A stretch of 64,000 bases of DNA from JAWPMV01 sp039819665 (GTDB taxonomy: Bacteria > Bacteroidota > Bacteroidia > J057). The notes beneath the pieces are model-generated. The model did not search any database. It was given only the letters and a program-made list of their open reading frames with translations, and was not told where the DNA came from. The translations under genes were made by a program, and so were the position numbers. Positions 32,758 through 42,519 of the stretch are shown here, one piece after another (positions within the stretch are counted from its first letter, which is position 1; each line of letters begins with the position of its first letter). The stretch lies in contig JBCBRM010000017.1 in the NCBI GenBank assembly GCA_039819665.1, positions 62,001-126,000 of the forward strand, in the 5' to 3' direction.

Positions 32758-35718
32758 CTATCTAAATAAAGAGACCCAGCCTTTTTCTTCACGAGGTACA
32801 TTTCCATTGATGCCGAGCTCTTCATAGCGAATATAATAGTAATAAACACCTTCTACAGCTTCTTTGGAAGTTCCATCCACCTCTCCACTCCATAAAGTAT
32901 TGATATCCGTTATGGTCGTATGCATGAGGCGGCCCCAACGATCAAATACCTGGAACTCTTTTAGAATGACGTCCCGATGGAAGCGAGGTTTAAAAATATC
33001 GTTAATTCCATCCTGATTTGGAGTAAATACATTAGCCATTTCCAGTAAGGGGCAGAAATCAATACAGGCCACTGTGGAAATTGGACTCTCATTCCCCAGG
33101 GTATCGACAGCAGTCACTACATAGCAACCGGCCAAATCTTCGCGATTATTACTGAAATCATAGGTTATGGTGATTTCCTCTCCAAAACTATTGTAGGCAA
33201 TACTCTCTATCCAACGGAAGGGCCCTAGCTCACTCTGACCAAAAAGAATCCGAATCGAGTCCGTATCGGTCGCACAATCCAGCATGGATTTAGTCACGGT
33301 AACTTTATGTTCCAAATCTTCACAAGCCCCTTCAACAACCACACTCGGCGGGCAGGGGGGTTCCTCATCCTGCGCAAACGCACATTCTTTCTGGGAATCA
33401 TTGAGCAATAGCGGTTTTACATTGGCTACATTATGACTTCCTATCGATCGGATGAAATAACAATAATCCTGGTTGGCATTAAGACCCGTATCTGTATAGG
33501 TGTGCAGAGTAGCTCCTGTTCCATTAACTGTTGCGATAGGGATATAGGTACCGTTAATGCCATTTTCAGAACGGTGAACTTCATAAGAACTATTGGACCA
33601 GGGCACAAATTCTGTCCAGCTCAATTCAATTTGACCATTCCCTCCCGTTGTTACCAAATAAATACTGGATCCTTGGTTTTCTCCCTGACTTGTATTGATA
33701 AATAGTCCTAGTGAATCGAATACTTCCACCCGATAACTATACGCCCTGAGTTCAGTATCCAGGCCTGTATCTGTATAGGTGGTATCATCATAATTGAGAT
33801 CTATAATATCGATGGCCGGGAAGGCGTTATTATTCGCCCGGTACAATCTGTAGGTAAAAGGTCCGGGGAAGAAAGGATCAATAGATGGTTGCGACCAGGA
33901 CACAAAGATTTCTCCATTTACAGGATCGGTTACAGAGACGCTATCATTGGTGAGATACAAAATATCATTTTCAATCTCGATACAGGCAGGCCCATCAGCA
34001 CAACTTTCCATCACGGGAAGTCCGGGATTATTCTGATCATCATATAGGGCTGTAACCACATAACAGATCTCCTTTCCGAAGATGCCGTCAATACTAGTCA
34101 AAGAATCGAGAAAGCTCAGGTTATTGGGGCCTACATTATATTGTACCAATTCATAGCCTTGCGCTACCGGACTCATTGTACAGCAAACCGTATCCTGCAT
34201 AAAATCGCCTCCTTCTATTTTGCGATATACATTATATCCCACTACCATATCTATACAAATAGGAGGATCCCAGGCCACATTAACAACCCTTGAGCCTTTA
34301 TCTACCCGTAGATTTAAGGGAGGCGGAGGAATAACTTTAATCGTGACTACTTTGTTGGCGGTGAGTGTCGTAATCCCCGGACGGGTAGTTAAGGCATAAT
34401 TCTCATTATCCGACGCAAAGAAATCTATTTGGTAAAACTGTTTTCGAATATTCTCACATGTCGTATTCCAGACTACCTCTCCTCTAATCGTATCCGGATC
34501 AATAGGATTTCCATTTAGCAAGCCATTATTCAAAGTCGCTTCCGGGAGGTTAATGAAATTCCGTATTGGCCCTACCTCTCCATCTATCACACGTCCTTGT
34601 ATGGTGGCCGGATTATTTACGGAGAAAGGTCCATTATTCCCAAGCACTCCATTATTAAGCCGTAAATACAAACTATCCGACTCATCAGGATCCCAGGCCT
34701 TAAAATCAAAAGCTACTGTTTCTCCTGCATATACACAGGTGTCATTGATCGTCTCAATAATCGGGGGATTATTATCACAGGCCTGGACAAAAACGGCCAT
34801 ATCCCGTATCACATAGCCGAGTAAGACCCCATCCCTCCATTCTTCCACAACATAAGCAAAATTGTATAAGTCAACCCTACCCGGGGCATCCCAGGTAATC
34901 AATCCTGTAACAGAGTCCATAACCATAGTATTTCCAGGACCAAACTCGGCATTGTCTGGAAAGCGATAGTTGGTTACGGAAATAGGGGTATTGATTGTAG
35001 GAGGATCATACTGAAAAGAAGGCCTTAGGTAGTAAACCAAAGAGTCTCCATCCGGATCAAAGCCGCCAGGATTATGTGTCCATATTTTTCCCTGACAAGC
35101 ATCGTCCAGCGGCTCATTCAAAAGAACCGGTGTATTATTATTCCCGATAATAGGAGGCGTGATAAATAATTGCGTCTCTATATAGAAGGCCAGTTGCTCG
35201 GAATTATCCATATTAGCGATACCCGTCCTCCTGTTTTTGTCAAAATAGCGGAGTTGGTAAAGACCAGGCCCCGGGAATACAAAATCAGTAAAATACAAAT
35301 TACGCTTTACCGGTCCTTTTACCTCTACCCCATTCCTCGGACTTACAATATTACAATCTTGCGGAGGAACTGCCATAATCATTCCATTGGCCCGGGGAAT
35401 TTGTTCGATCGTAGCAATCTTTACATAGGTAGGATTGCCAGGGGCTCCAGGTCTTCCTGGCGTACCAGTTACTGCCCAGATTTCGATGTCTGCAGAACAA
35501 CGATCCACATTAGCCACTGAGGGATCCGTATATGTCGTAAGCGTAATTGTATAACTATTGGTATTACTGGGATCATTTTGCTCAAGGGTGATCTGCCCTG
35601 CCAGGTTATGGGTAGCCCTTAGATTATTGCCTATCAATATCAAAAGACAGCATATAATAAACAGGCGAACCCATTGGGAAAAGGTTTTGCTTTCTGGCAT
35701 GTGTTTACGTTTGTTCAT
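32758..35718 (-). CDS. Large secreted protein with Fn3-like repeats and type-B type IX sorting domain
   Basis: From the preferred start at 35718 (MNKRKHMPESKTF) the protein is 986 residues; an earlier Met at 35790 would add 24 residues before an otherwise normal signal peptide (LFIICCLLILIGNNLRA). The N-terminal half has repeated beta domains opening with QITLEQNDPSNTNSYTI. Three Fn3-like modules follow (for example NLRVDKGSRVVNVAWDPPIC and GEIFVSWSQP). The last 95 residues are a type-B sorting domain: MANVFTPNQDGINDIFKP (CHU_C-type) and FQVFDRWGRLMH, with YYYYIRYEEL near the end. It is exported by the type IX system and should be attached to or released from the cell surface, perhaps as an adhesin or gliding-associated protein. 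Confidence 0.87.
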   Translation of the reverse strand: MNKRKHMPESKTFSQWVRLFIICCLLILIGNNLRATHNLAGQITLEQNDPSNTNSYTITLTTYTDPSVANVDRCSADIEIWAVTGTPGRPGAPGNPTYVKIATIEQIPRANGMIMAVPPQDCNIVSPRNGVEVKGPVKRNLYFTDFVFPGPGLYQLRYFDKNRRTGIANMDNSEQLAFYIETQLFITPPIIGNNNTPVLLNEPLDDACQGKIWTHNPGGFDPDGDSLVYYLRPSFQYDPPTINTPISVTNYRFPDNAEFGPGNTMVMDSVTGLITWDAPGRVDLYNFAYVVEEWRDGVLLGYVIRDMAVFVQACDNNPPIIETINDTCVYAGETVAFDFKAWDPDESDSLYLRLNNGVLGNNGPFSVNNPATIQGRVIDGEVGPIRNFINLPEATLNNGLLNGNPIDPDTIRGEVVWNTTCENIRKQFYQIDFFASDNENYALTTRPGITTLTANKVVTIKVIPPPPLNLRVDKGSRVVNVAWDPPICIDMVVGYNVYRKIEGGDFMQDTVCCTMSPVAQGYELVQYNVGPNNLSFLDSLTSIDGIFGKEICYVVTALYDDQNNPGLPVMESCADGPACIEIENDILYLTNDSVSVTDPVNGEIFVSWSQPSIDPFFPGPFTYRLYRANNNAFPAIDIIDLNYDDTTYTDTGLDTELRAYSYRVEVFDSLGLFINTSQGENQGSSIYLVTTGGNGQIELSWTEFVPWSNSSYEVHRSENGINGTYIPIATVNGTGATLHTYTDTGLNANQDYCYFIRSIGSHNVANVKPLLLNDSQKECAFAQDEEPPCPPSVVVEGACEDLEHKVTVTKSMLDCATDTDSIRILFGQSELGPFRWIESIAYNSFGEEITITYDFSNNREDLAGCYVVTAVDTLGNESPISTVACIDFCPLLEMANVFTPNQDGINDIFKPRFHRDVILKEFQVFDRWGRLMHTTITDINTLWSGEVDGTSKEAVEGVYYYYIRYEELGINGNVPREEKGWVSLFR

Positions 35719-36197
35719 ATTCGCGCTCATCGAAAAAAGCGGATTTATATTAAAAATAAGGAAATCAGGCAGAAAACTCAGCCTTTTCAAAATAGTTTTG
35801 AATCTGTCCTATTTTTGACTCTTTTCTAAAAGGATCACAAAATCCCCTCGAGTCCATAAGCTATCCTGGATTTGTCGAAAATTAGACCCTCTTTTTGTAA
35901 GAAGTCCGACCAATTCCTGTTTTTTCTAATAAAGGCCCGATTTTTTGCGAAATCAGGACATCTATCAGCTCATGAGAATGTGCCCCCTTGATATAAGAAC
36001 GCCTTATAATCTTCGACGGTGGTGTGAAGTCAGGAAGTTAAAAGTATATCTATTACAGGCTTTTTAATGCCTACCTATTGAAAAATGTAAAGAAGGGCAA
36101 AATTCCCTAATCTTTTCTCGATGCATAGTTGCATGTTTTTCAAAATTAACCGTAATTGCACAGCCGTTTTGAGAAACATTTGTATTTATAGAATTTA
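35719..36197. other. Gene-free stretch before the ribosomal protein genes
   Basis: No protein gene is seen. It should contain the promoter of the type-B sorted protein (leftwards) and of rplM (rightwards). A weak Bacteroidota-type motif (TTG at 36156, AACATTTG at 36175-36182) precedes the rplM start but differs from the consensus. No other structure is convincing. Confidence 0.5.
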
Positions 36198-36644
36198 ATG
36201 GATTCAAAAAGTTATAAAACACTGTCAGCCAACGCATCTACCGTAGAAAAAAAATGGTGGATTGTTGACGTAGAAGGAAAGGTACTTGGCCGTGCTGCCA
36301 GTGAGATCGCAAAGATTCTCAGAGGTAAGCACAAACCTTCTTATACTCCTCATGTAGATTGTGGAGATAATGTGATCGTTATTAACGCAGATAAGGTTCG
36401 TCTTACTGGAACTAAATGGGACGACAAACAATACATCCGCCACACAGGATATCCTGGAGGTCAGCGTGTATTGACTGCGAAAGAACTTATGGAAAAGCAT
36501 CCGATTCGCATGGTAGAGAAAGCTGTTAAAGGCATGCTACCTAAAAATCGTTTGGGAAGCACCCTCTACAAAAACATGAGAGTATATGCAGGTACTGAGC
36601 ATCCACATGAAGCTCAAGAGCCTCAGGTTTTAGAAATCAAGTAA
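36198..36644 (+). CDS. rplM: 50S ribosomal protein L13
   Basis: The 148-residue protein shows the uL13 landmarks VDVEGKVLGRAASEIAKILRGKHKPSYTPHVDCGDNVIV (about 21-60), RHTGYPGGQR and MLPKNRLG. L13 binds 23S rRNA early in large-subunit assembly. It starts the block rplM-rpsI-rpsB with gaps of 23 and 18 bases. It is preceded by an AT-rich region without Shine-Dalgarno sequence, as usual in Bacteroidota. Confidence 0.97.
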   Translation: MDSKSYKTLSANASTVEKKWWIVDVEGKVLGRAASEIAKILRGKHKPSYTPHVDCGDNVIVINADKVRLTGTKWDDKQYIRHTGYPGGQRVLTAKELMEKHPIRMVEKAVKGMLPKNRLGSTLYKNMRVYAGTEHPHEAQEPQVLEIK

Positions 36645-36667
36645 TCAACGAATTAATCTAATATATA

Positions 36668-37060
36668 ATGAGTCAGATAGTTTCAGTAGGTAGAAGGAAG
36701 CGTGCAGTAGCACGAGTTATCCTATCTGAGGGAGGTACTGGAAAATTTACTGTTAACAAAAGAGAACTAGATGTTTTCTTTCCTTTCCCACTCATGCAGC
36801 TCAAAGTAAAAGAGCCTTTTACAGCACTCGAAGTAAGCCACGGTGGCTACGATATCAAAGTGAATGTAAATGGAGGAGGGATCAAAGGACAAGCAGAAGC
36901 TATTCGTCTGGGACTATCCAGAGCACTCATCGAAGCGAATCCTGAGTTTCGCCCCGTTTTGAAAAAAGCTGGACTGTTGACTCGTGATGCTCGTAAAGTT
37001 GAGCGTAAAAAATACGGAAAGAAAAAAGCGAGAAAAAGTTCACAATTCTCAAAGCGTTAA
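36668..37060 (+). CDS. rpsI: 30S ribosomal protein S9
   Basis: The 130-residue uS9 has the opening VGRRKRAVARV, the GGGIKGQAEAIRLGLSRAL motif (about 74-92) and the basic C-terminal tail ending FSKR, whose last residues contact P-site tRNA. It follows rplM by 23 bases, the nearly universal arrangement. Confidence 0.97.
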   Translation: MSQIVSVGRRKRAVARVILSEGGTGKFTVNKRELDVFFPFPLMQLKVKEPFTALEVSHGGYDIKVNVNGGGIKGQAEAIRLGLSRALIEANPEFRPVLKKAGLLTRDARKVERKKYGKKKARKSSQFSKR

Positions 37061-37078
37061 TCGATCGAAAAGATACCT

Positions 37079-37864
37079 ATGGAGTCACCATCATATCAAA
37101 GTTTACTCGAAGCAGGTGTTCACTTTGGCCACCTCAAGAAAAAATGGGATCCCCATATGTCTCCTTATATTTTTATGGAGAGAAATGGAATCCACATCAT
37201 CGACCTGAACAAAACCCAAAAGCTGCTTGATGAAGCTGCTCGTGTTGCAAAACAATTGGCTGTATCAGGAAGAAAAATTCTCTTCGTTGCTACCAAAAAG
37301 CAAGCAAAAGAGATTGTAGAAACAGAAGCTCGTCGCATCAACATGCCTTTCGTTACTGAACGTTGGTTGGGTGGAATGTTGACAAACTTCGCTACCGTTC
37401 GGAGAAGTATCAAAAGAATGAAAAACATCGAAAAGATGAAGTCTGATGGTACTTTCGAGCGTATCAACAAAAAAGAGCGTCTCATGTTGACTCGTGAGCA
37501 AGCTAAACTTGAAAAAGTACTCGGAGGAATTGCTGACTTAAACCGTCTTCCTTCTGCTCTTTTCGTAGTTGATATCAAAAAAGAACATATCGCGATTGCT
37601 GAAGCCCGCAAATTGGGTATCCCTACTATCGCAATGGTAGATACAAATAGCAATCCTAATCTCGTTGATTTCCCGATTCCTGCCAATGATGATGCTGCTA
37701 AATCAGTATCTCTGGTAATAAATACCATCTCCAGCTCAATAGCTGAAGGATTGGAAGAAAGAAAGAAGCGTCGTGAAGAAGATAGAGTGAAGAAGGAAGC
37801 TCAGCGCCAAAGAGAAGAAGAAGCTAAACCGGAAACTGAAGATAAAGTTGCCGAAGAAGCTTAA
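37079..37864 (+). CDS. rpsB: 30S ribosomal protein S2
   Basis: The 261-residue uS2 has SLLEAGVHFGHLKKKWDPHM at its start, the ERWLGGMLTNFATVRRSI motif (about 98-115), and FVVDIKKEHIAIAEARKLGIPTIA (about 163-186). A charged, Glu/Lys-rich tail of about 35 residues is typical of Bacteroidota. It closes the block; elongation factor Ts (tsf), which commonly follows rpsB, is absent and a terminator stands 22 bases downstream instead. Confidence 0.97.
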   Translation: MESPSYQSLLEAGVHFGHLKKKWDPHMSPYIFMERNGIHIIDLNKTQKLLDEAARVAKQLAVSGRKILFVATKKQAKEIVETEARRINMPFVTERWLGGMLTNFATVRRSIKRMKNIEKMKSDGTFERINKKERLMLTREQAKLEKVLGGIADLNRLPSALFVVDIKKEHIAIAEARKLGIPTIAMVDTNSNPNLVDFPIPANDDAAKSVSLVINTISSSIAEGLEERKKRREEDRVKKEAQRQREEEAKPETEDKVAEEA

Positions 37865-37886
37865 AAATATATCTATTAACGCTTTG

Positions 37887-37916
37887 AACCGGATCTGAAA
37901 AGGTCCGGTTTTTTTT
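37887..37916 (+). terminator. Intrinsic terminator of the rplM-rpsI-rpsB unit
   Basis: AACCGGATCT (37887-37896) pairs with AGGTCCGGTT (37901-37910), ten base pairs including one T-G, around a GAAA tetraloop, and is followed by eight T residues. It is the clearest terminator in the window. Confidence 0.9.
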
Positions 37917-37976
37917 GTCTTAATTTTTCCTCTTGCAGCATAGCGATACCTTCTTACGTCTTAGGAGAAAACCCCA

Positions 37977-38762
37977 ATGAAAAGTTATACACACCAGATA
38001 CTTATTACCCTGATCGGAATTTCTCTATTCCCCTTTCTTTCAAAGGCTCAGATCACTAAAAAAAACAAGCAAAGAATCTTCCTGCAAAATGGTTGGATAC
38101 TCAAAGGCGATACTAGTCTGATAGAGGACGGACGTAAGCTTAGATTAGAAAGTATAGATCAGCAGGTGTTTATCTTTTCCCTCTCGGAGGTTGATTCTAT
38201 TCGATCAGAAAAACTTTTTACAGGCCCAGGAAGCCAAAGGAAATGGCGCAGTCACGTTCAAGTAGGCTTTCTTATGCATAGCCCTGATCCTTTACCCGGA
38301 GTTGATCCCAGCCTACTGGGTAACTTCTTTTCACTTTCCCTTCAGTATAGTGGGATTTTTTATACAGAGAAAGGCTTGGGAATGGGCTTCGGTACAGGCA
38401 TTAACCTGTTTAACAGAGGATACATTATGCCTTTATTTCTTGATATTCGGGGAGATTTGGGTAAAGGATATATTCGGCCTCATGTGTATGGGCAAATAGG
38501 AACCAGCTATCCGCTCTATGGAAGAGAAGAAGTTACTGATCCCTGGGGAAATATATTATTTGAAGATTTTAAAGCGGAAGGAGGCCTGCTATTGGAAATA
38601 GGAGCGGGTTTGAAGTTCTTGGCAAAAGAAAATTATGCCTGGACCTTGAGCCTGGGATGGCGCCTTCAGGAAATAAGTGAGGATTATAAACAGTGGGAGA
38701 TCCGCTACAAAGATGATTACTCTTTCCAACGGATCTCCTTTCAGATTGGATTTATTTTTTAG
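37977..38762 (+). CDS. Small outer membrane beta-barrel protein
   Basis: The 261-residue protein has a signal peptide ending FLSKAQ (residue 24), then a short domain with YxxxLxxG-type strands, and from about residue 95 an alternating hydrophobic pattern typical of eight- to ten-stranded barrels: VQVGFLMHS, FSLSLQYSGIFYTE, GMGFGTGINLF and, at the end, FQRISFQIGFIF with the terminal Phe that assists barrel assembly. No enzymatic motif appears. The middle part has some resemblance to Bacteroidota OmpA-like or PorT-type barrels. It converges on the DUF2723 gene with three bases between stops. Function unknown. Confidence 0.72.
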   Translation: MKSYTHQILITLIGISLFPFLSKAQITKKNKQRIFLQNGWILKGDTSLIEDGRKLRLESIDQQVFIFSLSEVDSIRSEKLFTGPGSQRKWRSHVQVGFLMHSPDPLPGVDPSLLGNFFSLSLQYSGIFYTEKGLGMGFGTGINLFNRGYIMPLFLDIRGDLGKGYIRPHVYGQIGTSYPLYGREEVTDPWGNILFEDFKAEGGLLLEIGAGLKFLAKENYAWTLSLGWRLQEISEDYKQWEIRYKDDYSFQRISFQIGFIF

Positions 38763-38765
38763 ACG

Positions 38766-41700
38766 CTACTGCCCAAAGTACTTAGGCATAGATTGTCTTG
38801 CCTGCTGAAGCTCCTGTGCTAATTCAGGTCGATTAAACTCAGGATCCAATGCCAGACTCGTTAGATAATTGAGGGTCTGAACATATACACTTCTTCTTGG
38901 GAAGGTAGCTCCAGAATCATAATAATACTTCAGGGATTGGATTACACGATCTTTCGCCATATTAAAGTACTTATCTGCCTTTTCCTTGTTCCCTAATTGA
39001 TTCCATGAAATAGCTGTTCTGACAATCAGATAAGGTTCTGGTGTAGCGATTTCGAGTGGAAATTTCTCTTCAGCAGCAGCAGCTAGATTATTAGCTTTGC
39101 TGCGATAATCAGCAACTACTACTTTATTATTATCAATGATAGACTGAAGGCTATCAGCAGCTTCTGATCCTCCAGCGATCTGAGACTCCATGCTTGCAAT
39201 CCCTCTTTCCAACTCATTAGCATCTCGCATATAACTTCCTATAAGTCTATGGAAAGTATTATGATAGTTAGACACCATACGGATGATATTCTCATCAAAA
39301 TAGGTTCCCGGCTTATTCAGGTTTCGGAAACGGAATTTGTTCATAAGATTATCATACATTCTTCCTTTATCGATATTTCCAGAAAACTGGTCAAAGCGAT
39401 CACTAAATCCTGGCTTTTTCAGTGGAAGAATGCGATAGGCCAATCCTTCCTGACGAAGGAATGGGTCTAGCTTAAGGAAGTTACTGGGAGTAACCGTATT
39501 GGCGAAATAGATAGGACGCTCCCAACCTTGATTTGCCGTGTTTTCCAGCAGGTTCAGAAGTAGTACATCCTTCAACTCCAGGTAACGGCTTTGACCTCCC
39601 CGAGTATTGAATTTCCAGCTCATATTTTCCAGAACATAAGGTGCATCCTCTGCTCCAATAATTCCTTTAGTAACCAGATCAGAGGCTGAAGCTCCTTTGA
39701 TAGTTTTGCTTACTTCTTTCTGAGAACCATAATTTCTGCTCTGATTGGTCTGTCCCCTATAATTTGAAGGAGAAATAGACAAAGGCAATGGAGGCGAGTC
39801 ATTAACCTTCTGATACATTTGATCGATATACCAATCAGTATTTACATAACTCAGACAAAGAACACGTACATCCGGACGAACCTGCTCAACTTCCTGTGCA
39901 TACCATAATGGGAAGGTATCATTATCTCCATTGGTAAAGAGTACCGCATTTGGAGCTAGGGAGTTTAACAAATTGTAAGCCGAATCAGGGGCTACATAGC
40001 GATCAGCACGAGAGTGATCATCCCAGCCTTGAATACCCATCATCAAAGTGGCAAACAGACCTAATCCTATGCCTACGTATGCTCCGATATCTTTAAGGTA
40101 TTGCTTCAAGGCCATATAAATCGCCGGTACAGCTAATCCAATCCAGATAGCAAATGTCTGGAAAGAACCTGCAAAGGAATAATCCCTTTCACGCGGCTGC
40201 ATAGGATACTGATTCAGGTAGATAATGATCGCAAAGCCTGTAAAGAAGAATAATAGCCCAACTATAATGGCATCATTTCTTCTTTTAATCGTTTGATAAA
40301 CCAGTCCAAATAATCCCAATAAGAATGGAAGTAAATAGAAATGGTTTTTGGCTGGATTATTCTTGATAAAATCAGGCATATCACTTGTACTCGTGAACAG
40401 GCCGCTTTCCCAATCCATATCTTGTGTATCTCCCTGCTTTCCTGCGAAATTCCACATAAAGTAGCGCCAATACATATGGATTACCTGATAATTCCAGAAG
40501 AACTTGATGTCCTCCGATGAGGTAGGTTTATCATCATAAGGTGTATTGGCAGCCCCTTTTCGTCTTACATAATTTACATAGCCATGCGGTCCCATATTAT
40601 AGCGCCCACTCTCATACATACGCGGAAACCATTTCATATCCTTGGCTGCATACCGAGCTTTTACCTTCTCACCAATGGCACGGTAGAATTCATTTCCGTT
40701 TTCATCCGTATCCAGGATGTATTCTGTTCCAGCATTATCATATCCAACAGCGCGAGCATTATAGAGAGGGCCCTTGAGTAAAGGTCTATTTCCATATTGC
40801 TCCCTTTTCATATAGCTGATGAAAGTATGGGTAGCATCAGGATTATTTTCGTCTATCGCAGGGTTGGCATTCGAACGAATGGGAACCATGAGATAAGAAG
40901 AAAACCCAATAAAAATTACTACAGTACTCATGAGTGCCAAATTGAGCAAACGCTTCTTATTCTTAGCACTATAGTAAACCCCGTAGGCAAGTGCTCCAAA
41001 GAGCAGCAGGAAGAAAACTACCAGGCCGGAACCAACAGGCAGACCTAGGCCACTTTTTACTCCCCCTACAGAAGAAACGGTTGCCAAAGCTCGTTCAAAT
41101 GACCAGGCAATATCAAAGGTATAAATGATGATACCTGTTTGAATGACCCCCAATATGGCCACGGAGATTCCACTGGTAACGAAAAACCCTGTCCAGGAGA
41201 AATCATACTTTTTGAAGTAGTAGATAAAAGCGAGTGCCGGGATAGTCAATAAGTTCAACAAGTGAACCCCAATCGAAAGTCCCATCAAATAGGCAATCAA
41301 TACAATCCAACGCTCATTTCCTGGCTCATCAGCCCTGGCTTCCCACTTAAACATCAACCATACAACTACAGCCGTGAAGAAGGAACTCATGGCATAAACC
41401 TCAGCTTCTACTGCATTAAACCAAAAGGAATCAGCAAAGGTATTGGCAAGTCCTCCGACTACTCCGGCAGCCATGATGACCAGGGTTTGAATATTTGTAG
41501 GAGTCTCTTCATTTCCTCCTGTTAGTAGTCTTTTTGCAAGATAGGTTGTGATCCAAGTGGTAAATAGCACAGTAAACGCACTGGATAATACACTCAACAG
41601 GTTGAGCATAAAGGCGACATTGAGCATATCCGGGCCTGCCAACATGGCAAAAATCCGTCCTACCAGGAGGAAGAAAGGCGCGCCAGGAGGATGTGGAACC

Positions 41701-41837
41701 TCCAATTCATTTGCACAGGCAATAAATTCCCCACAATCCCAATAACTGGCTGTAGGTGCCATAGTCATCAGGTACACCACAAGGGCAACGAGGAAAGTTC
41801 CCCAGCCAGTAAAATTATTAATTCGGTTATAGTCCAT
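38766..41837 (-). CDS. Large membrane protein, DUF2723 family
   Basis: From the preferred start at 41837 (MDYNRINNFTGWGTFLVALV) the protein is about 1023 residues; the family usually begins with a short NxxxNNxxGW sequence, so the upstream Met at 41882 is unlikely. The first 640 residues contain around twelve membrane segments and the DUF2723 signature YWDCGEFIACANELEVPHPP with FFLLVGRIFAM. PxREREYSFAGSF-type sequence (PMQPRERDYSFAGS) and the loop NGDNDTFPLWYAQEV follow, then a soluble region with helical repeats that may be TPR-like. DUF2723 proteins resemble protein O-mannosyltransferases and are common in Bacteroidota. They are thought to be glycosyltransferases, perhaps for surface proteins; the substrate is unknown. 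Confidence 0.87.
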   Translation of the reverse strand: MDYNRINNFTGWGTFLVALVVYLMTMAPTASYWDCGEFIACANELEVPHPPGAPFFLLVGRIFAMLAGPDMLNVAFMLNLLSVLSSAFTVLFTTWITTYLAKRLLTGGNEETPTNIQTLVIMAAGVVGGLANTFADSFWFNAVEAEVYAMSSFFTAVVVWLMFKWEARADEPGNERWIVLIAYLMGLSIGVHLLNLLTIPALAFIYYFKKYDFSWTGFFVTSGISVAILGVIQTGIIIYTFDIAWSFERALATVSSVGGVKSGLGLPVGSGLVVFFLLLFGALAYGVYYSAKNKKRLLNLALMSTVVIFIGFSSYLMVPIRSNANPAIDENNPDATHTFISYMKREQYGNRPLLKGPLYNARAVGYDNAGTEYILDTDENGNEFYRAIGEKVKARYAAKDMKWFPRMYESGRYNMGPHGYVNYVRRKGAANTPYDDKPTSSEDIKFFWNYQVIHMYWRYFMWNFAGKQGDTQDMDWESGLFTSTSDMPDFIKNNPAKNHFYLLPFLLGLFGLVYQTIKRRNDAIIVGLLFFFTGFAIIIYLNQYPMQPRERDYSFAGSFQTFAIWIGLAVPAIYMALKQYLKDIGAYVGIGLGLFATLMMGIQGWDDHSRADRYVAPDSAYNLLNSLAPNAVLFTNGDNDTFPLWYAQEVEQVRPDVRVLCLSYVNTDWYIDQMYQKVNDSPPLPLSISPSNYRGQTNQSRNYGSQKEVSKTIKGASASDLVTKGIIGAEDAPYVLENMSWKFNTRGGQSRYLELKDVLLLNLLENTANQGWERPIYFANTVTPSNFLKLDPFLRQEGLAYRILPLKKPGFSDRFDQFSGNIDKGRMYDNLMNKFRFRNLNKPGTYFDENIIRMVSNYHNTFHRLIGSYMRDANELERGIASMESQIAGGSEAADSLQSIIDNNKVVVADYRSKANNLAAAAEEKFPLEIATPEPYLIVRTAISWNQLGNKEKADKYFNMAKDRVIQSLKYYYDSGATFPRRSVYVQTLNYLTSLALDPEFNRPELAQELQQARQSMPKYFGQ

Positions 41838-41975
41838 ATTCATGTTCAAATTCAGAGGTCGAATATAAAAAAACATTCGCACAAAGGCGCAGAGGAATCT
41901 GCTTAATTCGTGTAAAATCAGCGAATTAGATAGAAAATTTCACTTTTTGTAGGGAGAGAAAAATTTTTCTCCACA

Positions 41976-42344
41976 TTACCACGGCTTATTAAAATCCTCA
42001 GGTGTATATATATAGTTATGCTGCTCGAAATTTGAGCTGGAATTAGGGGTGGGATGGAAAGAATCGGCTGATTTTATCTGTCGACGTATCCAGGCAAGTG
42101 GACTTAATACGAGAAAAAATAAAGCTCCCAGAAGGATAAAAGAAGAGATATTCCCCAGCTTTTGGCTTAAAAAGCTCCAAATTTCATGTATAATTTCCCT
42201 GAGTTTTCGACTAAGTAATCCTCCTGAACCTAGAAGTAAAGCCAGCCATAAAGCTATTTCCAAATCCCATATCACAAATAGCAAAATCCCTAGCAGCAAA
42301 ACTGATAACAAACTTTCTTCTGAACTGTATCTAGGAGCAGGCAT
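41976..42344 (-). CDS. SxtJ-family membrane protein
   Basis: The 122-residue protein (start ATG 42344, MPAPRYSSEESLLSVLL) has two or three membrane segments: LLSVLLLGILLFVIWDLEIALWLALLLGSGG and ISSFILLGALFFLVLSPLAWI. It ends in a short polar tail. The pattern matches SxtJ, a small membrane protein that accompanies carbamoyltransferases in saxitoxin and capsule-type clusters. An earlier Met at 42392 overlaps the DUF5989 gene and is unlikely; the chosen start is one base after that gene's stop. With the DUF5989 protein and the carbamoyltransferase upstream it forms a three-gene unit on the minus strand. Function in the complex is unknown. Confidence 0.78.
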   Translation of the reverse strand: MPAPRYSSEESLLSVLLLGILLFVIWDLEIALWLALLLGSGGLLSRKLREIIHEIWSFLSQKLGNISSFILLGALFFLVLSPLAWIRRQIKSADSFHPTPNSSSNFEQHNYIYTPEDFNKPW

Positions 42345-42345
42345 A

Positions 42346-42495
42346 TTAGAAAAGAGTATAAACGAAACTCCCGATTGCAGAGCTCTCAGCAAAGATCAGA
42401 ATGATCGCCATAAATAAAATGATCAGGATAATAGGGGCCAGCCAAAACTTCTTTCGTTCCAGCATAAACTGCCAAAGATCCTTTAGTGATTCCAT
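42346..42495 (-). CDS. DUF5989-family small membrane protein
   Basis: This 49-residue protein lies between the carbamoyltransferase and SxtJ genes. It reads MESLKDLWQFMLERKKFWLA followed by one strongly hydrophobic segment (PIILIILFMAIILIFAES) and a short end (GSFVYTLF). This is the pattern of DUF5989 proteins, which nearly always sit between a carbamoyltransferase and SxtJ, so the identification rests on both sequence and context. Its start is 24 bases downstream of the carbamoyltransferase stop, and its stop is one base before the SxtJ start. It is presumably a membrane tether for the enzyme. Confidence 0.83.
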   Translation of the reverse strand: MESLKDLWQFMLERKKFWLAPIILIILFMAIILIFAESSAIGSFVYTLF

Positions 42496-42519
42496 ATACT
42501 TTCTCTTTGATTTCGCTAA

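Noticed and set aside
36156..36182. A confident promoter for the ribosomal protein genes
   Set aside because: TTG and AACATTTG stand at a 16-base spacing, shorter than the usual 19-20, and the -7 box deviates from TAnnTTTG, so only a weak candidate was noted.
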